Source: Candidatus Peregrinibacteria bacterium (GTDB taxonomy: Bacteria; Patescibacteriota; Gracilibacteria; UBA1369; LOWO2-01-FULL-3). Taken from it: a DNA stretch of 6,597 nucleotides. Location of the stretch: the NCBI GenBank assembly GCA_016214225.1, contig JACROX010000013.1:1-6597 (forward strand). Reading direction: 5' to 3'. Under the pieces are notes generated by a model. That model had not been told where the DNA came from, searched no databases, and saw only the letters and a program-made list of their open reading frames with translations. Below are positions 5,155 through 6,597 of this stretch, in pieces (position 1 is the first letter of the stretch; every line of letters starts with the position of its first letter). Position numbers and translations under genes: made by a program.

Positions 5155-6597
5155 ATGACAGAGTTTAATCATTTCGATAAGTTTACCAAAGAGGCCAAAA
5201 AAGCTTTGCTTGTGGCTCAAGAAAAGGCAGAAGAAGCTAAAATTAATTGTGTCGGGACAGAGCATATTTTAATGGGAATTCTTTCACAGCCCAATTCTTT
5301 GGGCGCTTCCGTATTGCTTAATTTCGGAGTTTCTTTGGAAACCGTAAATTTTGCCTTAAAAACCGTAGGTAGAAGCGGTATCCCTAATAACAATACTGCT
5401 AACAGTGACCATGGAGAATTGAAAAAAAGTAGTTTTGCAAAGGAAGTTCTTGAAGATGCGTTTCGTTTGGCTTATGAATTCGGCCATGCTTTTGTTGGCA
5501 CGGAACACCTTCTTTTGGCTTTGGTTTCTCAGGTAAATACCGCCGCGACCGTTATTCTGGAAACCATGAAGGTATCCCCCGCCGATGTTAAAGAGCAAAT
5601 CCTCGAGATATTTGAACGAGCTAAAAATTTACCTAAAAATGACTCTGTAGAAGGTAGTGAAACGCAGCAACCAAAAAATCCTCAAATGATGAATCCCATT
5701 GAATTCTTTTTGACCGGACTTCAAGGAGTTTTGAGCGGACAGCCAAAAGATACTTTCATGAATAACAATAAAAAGAAAAAAAATGTAGGCAAGAAATCCG
5801 GGACACCAGCTTTGGACTATTTTACAAGCGACCTTGTTGAGGAAGCAAGGAAAGGAGCCATTGATCCAATTATAGGCAGAAGCAAGGAAATAGAACGATT
5901 AATAAGCATTTTATCAAGAAAAACCAAAAATAATCCCGTGCTTATAGGAGAATCCGGTGTTGGAAAGACCGCCGTATGCGAGGGATTAGCTCAAGCTATC
6001 GCGCAGGAGCGTGTTCCTAGCAATATGCTTGATAAAAAGATTCTTTCTTTATCAATGGCGGCTGTTGTAGCCGGAACAAAATATAGAGGAGAATTTGAAG
6101 AGAGAGTAAAACAAATTATTGAAGAAGCTACATCTCAGGATAATGTCATTCTGTTTATAGACGAGCTTCACACTGTCATGGGAGCCGGAAGCGCCGAGGG
6201 CAGTCTTGATGCCGCGAATATACTTAAACCCGCTCTTTCCAGAGGTAAAGTTCAGATGATAGGAGCTACAACCACAACCGAATATAGAAAGCATATAGAA
6301 AAAGATGCCGCTTTGGAGCGAAGATTTCAACCGATTACGGTGGAAGAAAATTCGCCGGAAGAAAGTTTGCAAATTCTTAAAGGAATCAGGGAAGCTTTTG
6401 AGGATCATCACAATCTTTCCATAACCGAAGAGGCGTTAAAAGCTGCCGTTATACTTTCAAAAAGATATTTAAATGACCGTTTTTTGCCCGACAAAGCTAT
6501 CGATCTTATAGATGAAGCGGCCGCAAAAAAGAGAATTAAGTCCAAAACAAATACCGATAAAATTAAAAAATTACAAAAAAAATTACAGGCTATAGTC
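5155..6597 (+). CDS. clpC: ClpC-type AAA+ unfoldase subunit, 3' end beyond the window
   Basis: The first 481 residues of a Clp/Hsp100 ATPase are present; the frame is open at the right edge. Such enzymes unfold proteins, usually feeding the ClpP peptidase. The N-terminal domain has two Clp_N repeats (TEHILMGIL at 35-43, TEHLLLALV at 116-124). A polar linker (about 158-216) contains a hydrophobic stretch NPIEFFLTGLQGVLSGQ (180-196) and a Lys run. AAA+ module 1 starts near TPALDYF (217), with Walker A GESGVGKT (265-272), pore loop GTKYRG (307-312), Walker B VILFIDE (331-337), sensor 1 GATT (370-373) and arginine finger ALERRF (386-391). RFLPDKAIDLIDEAAAKKR leads into the coiled-coil middle domain, where the window ends. 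The N-domain and start MTEFNHFDKFTKEAKKALL favour ClpC over ClpB, but the middle domain and ClpP-binding loop that would settle it are missing. No Shine-Dalgarno precedes ATG 5155. Confidence 0.92.
   Translation, partial: MTEFNHFDKFTKEAKKALLVAQEKAEEAKINCVGTEHILMGILSQPNSLGASVLLNFGVSLETVNFALKTVGRSGIPNNNTANSDHGELKKSSFAKEVLEDAFRLAYEFGHAFVGTEHLLLALVSQVNTAATVILETMKVSPADVKEQILEIFERAKNLPKNDSVEGSETQQPKNPQMMNPIEFFLTGLQGVLSGQPKDTFMNNNKKKKNVGKKSGTPALDYFTSDLVEEARKGAIDPIIGRSKEIERLISILSRKTKNNPVLIGESGVGKTAVCEGLAQAIAQERVPSNMLDKKILSLSMAAVVAGTKYRGEFEERVKQIIEEATSQDNVILFIDELHTVMGAGSAEGSLDAANILKPALSRGKVQMIGATTTTEYRKHIEKDAALERRFQPITVEENSPEESLQILKGIREAFEDHHNLSITEEALKAAVILSKRYLNDRFLPDKAIDLIDEAAAKKRIKSKTNTDKIKKLQKKLQAIV

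Noticed and set aside
1..6597. A new defence system, CRISPR array, retron or other multigene system.
   Set aside because: No periodic repeats, reverse transcriptase, nuclease or toxin-antitoxin pair is visible. CPBP proteins can act in bacteriocin immunity, but no bacteriocin gene is nearby.

Overview
The window looks like a stretch of chromosome from an AT-rich bacterium with short intergenic gaps. The M23 peptidase joined to SLH domains, the small two-helix PH-domain protein next to ruvB, and the scarcity of Shine-Dalgarno sites fit a Patescibacteria (Candidate Phyla Radiation) genome. That placement is inferred from gene style only; no marker here fixes the lineage. The standard genetic code explains every frame, and I see no need for TGA recoding.

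Layout: (1) Bases 1-151 may hold the start of an unrecognised gene running leftward off the window. (2) Bases 218-1909 hold one surface-protein gene, broken twice: membrane anchor, M23 peptidase, Ser/Thr/Pro linker, beta domain, two SLH domains. The M23 core has lost a segment and changes frame near 737, and one extra base at 1520-1522 puts a TGA before the SLH part. (3) On the minus strand lie a CPBP-family membrane protease gene (2160-2693) and tRNA-Arg(TCT) (1925-2001). Between them sits a 121-bp inverted-repeat element (2009-2129) flanked by the direct repeat TTAG. (4) A plus-strand pair follows: a PH-domain membrane protein (2733-3212) and ruvB (3232-4245). (5) A predicted lipoprotein of unknown function (4325-5104) is next. 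(6) A ClpC-type AAA+ unfoldase starts at 5155 and is cut by the right edge.

The genes do not form one pathway. They cover cell-surface remodelling (M23/SLH, CPBP, lipoprotein), Holliday-junction migration (RuvB) and protein quality control (ClpC). Promoter-like sites can be placed before most transcription units. They are followed by short AU-rich leaders without a Shine-Dalgarno; only ruvB, an internal operon gene, has a clear one.

The most interesting structure is the 121-bp element. It looks like a non-autonomous insertion (MITE) lying between the tRNA-Arg promoter and the tRNA. Removing it together with one TTAG copy restores a promoter whose start point falls 2-3 nt before the tRNA. I found no defence system, CRISPR array or new multigene system.
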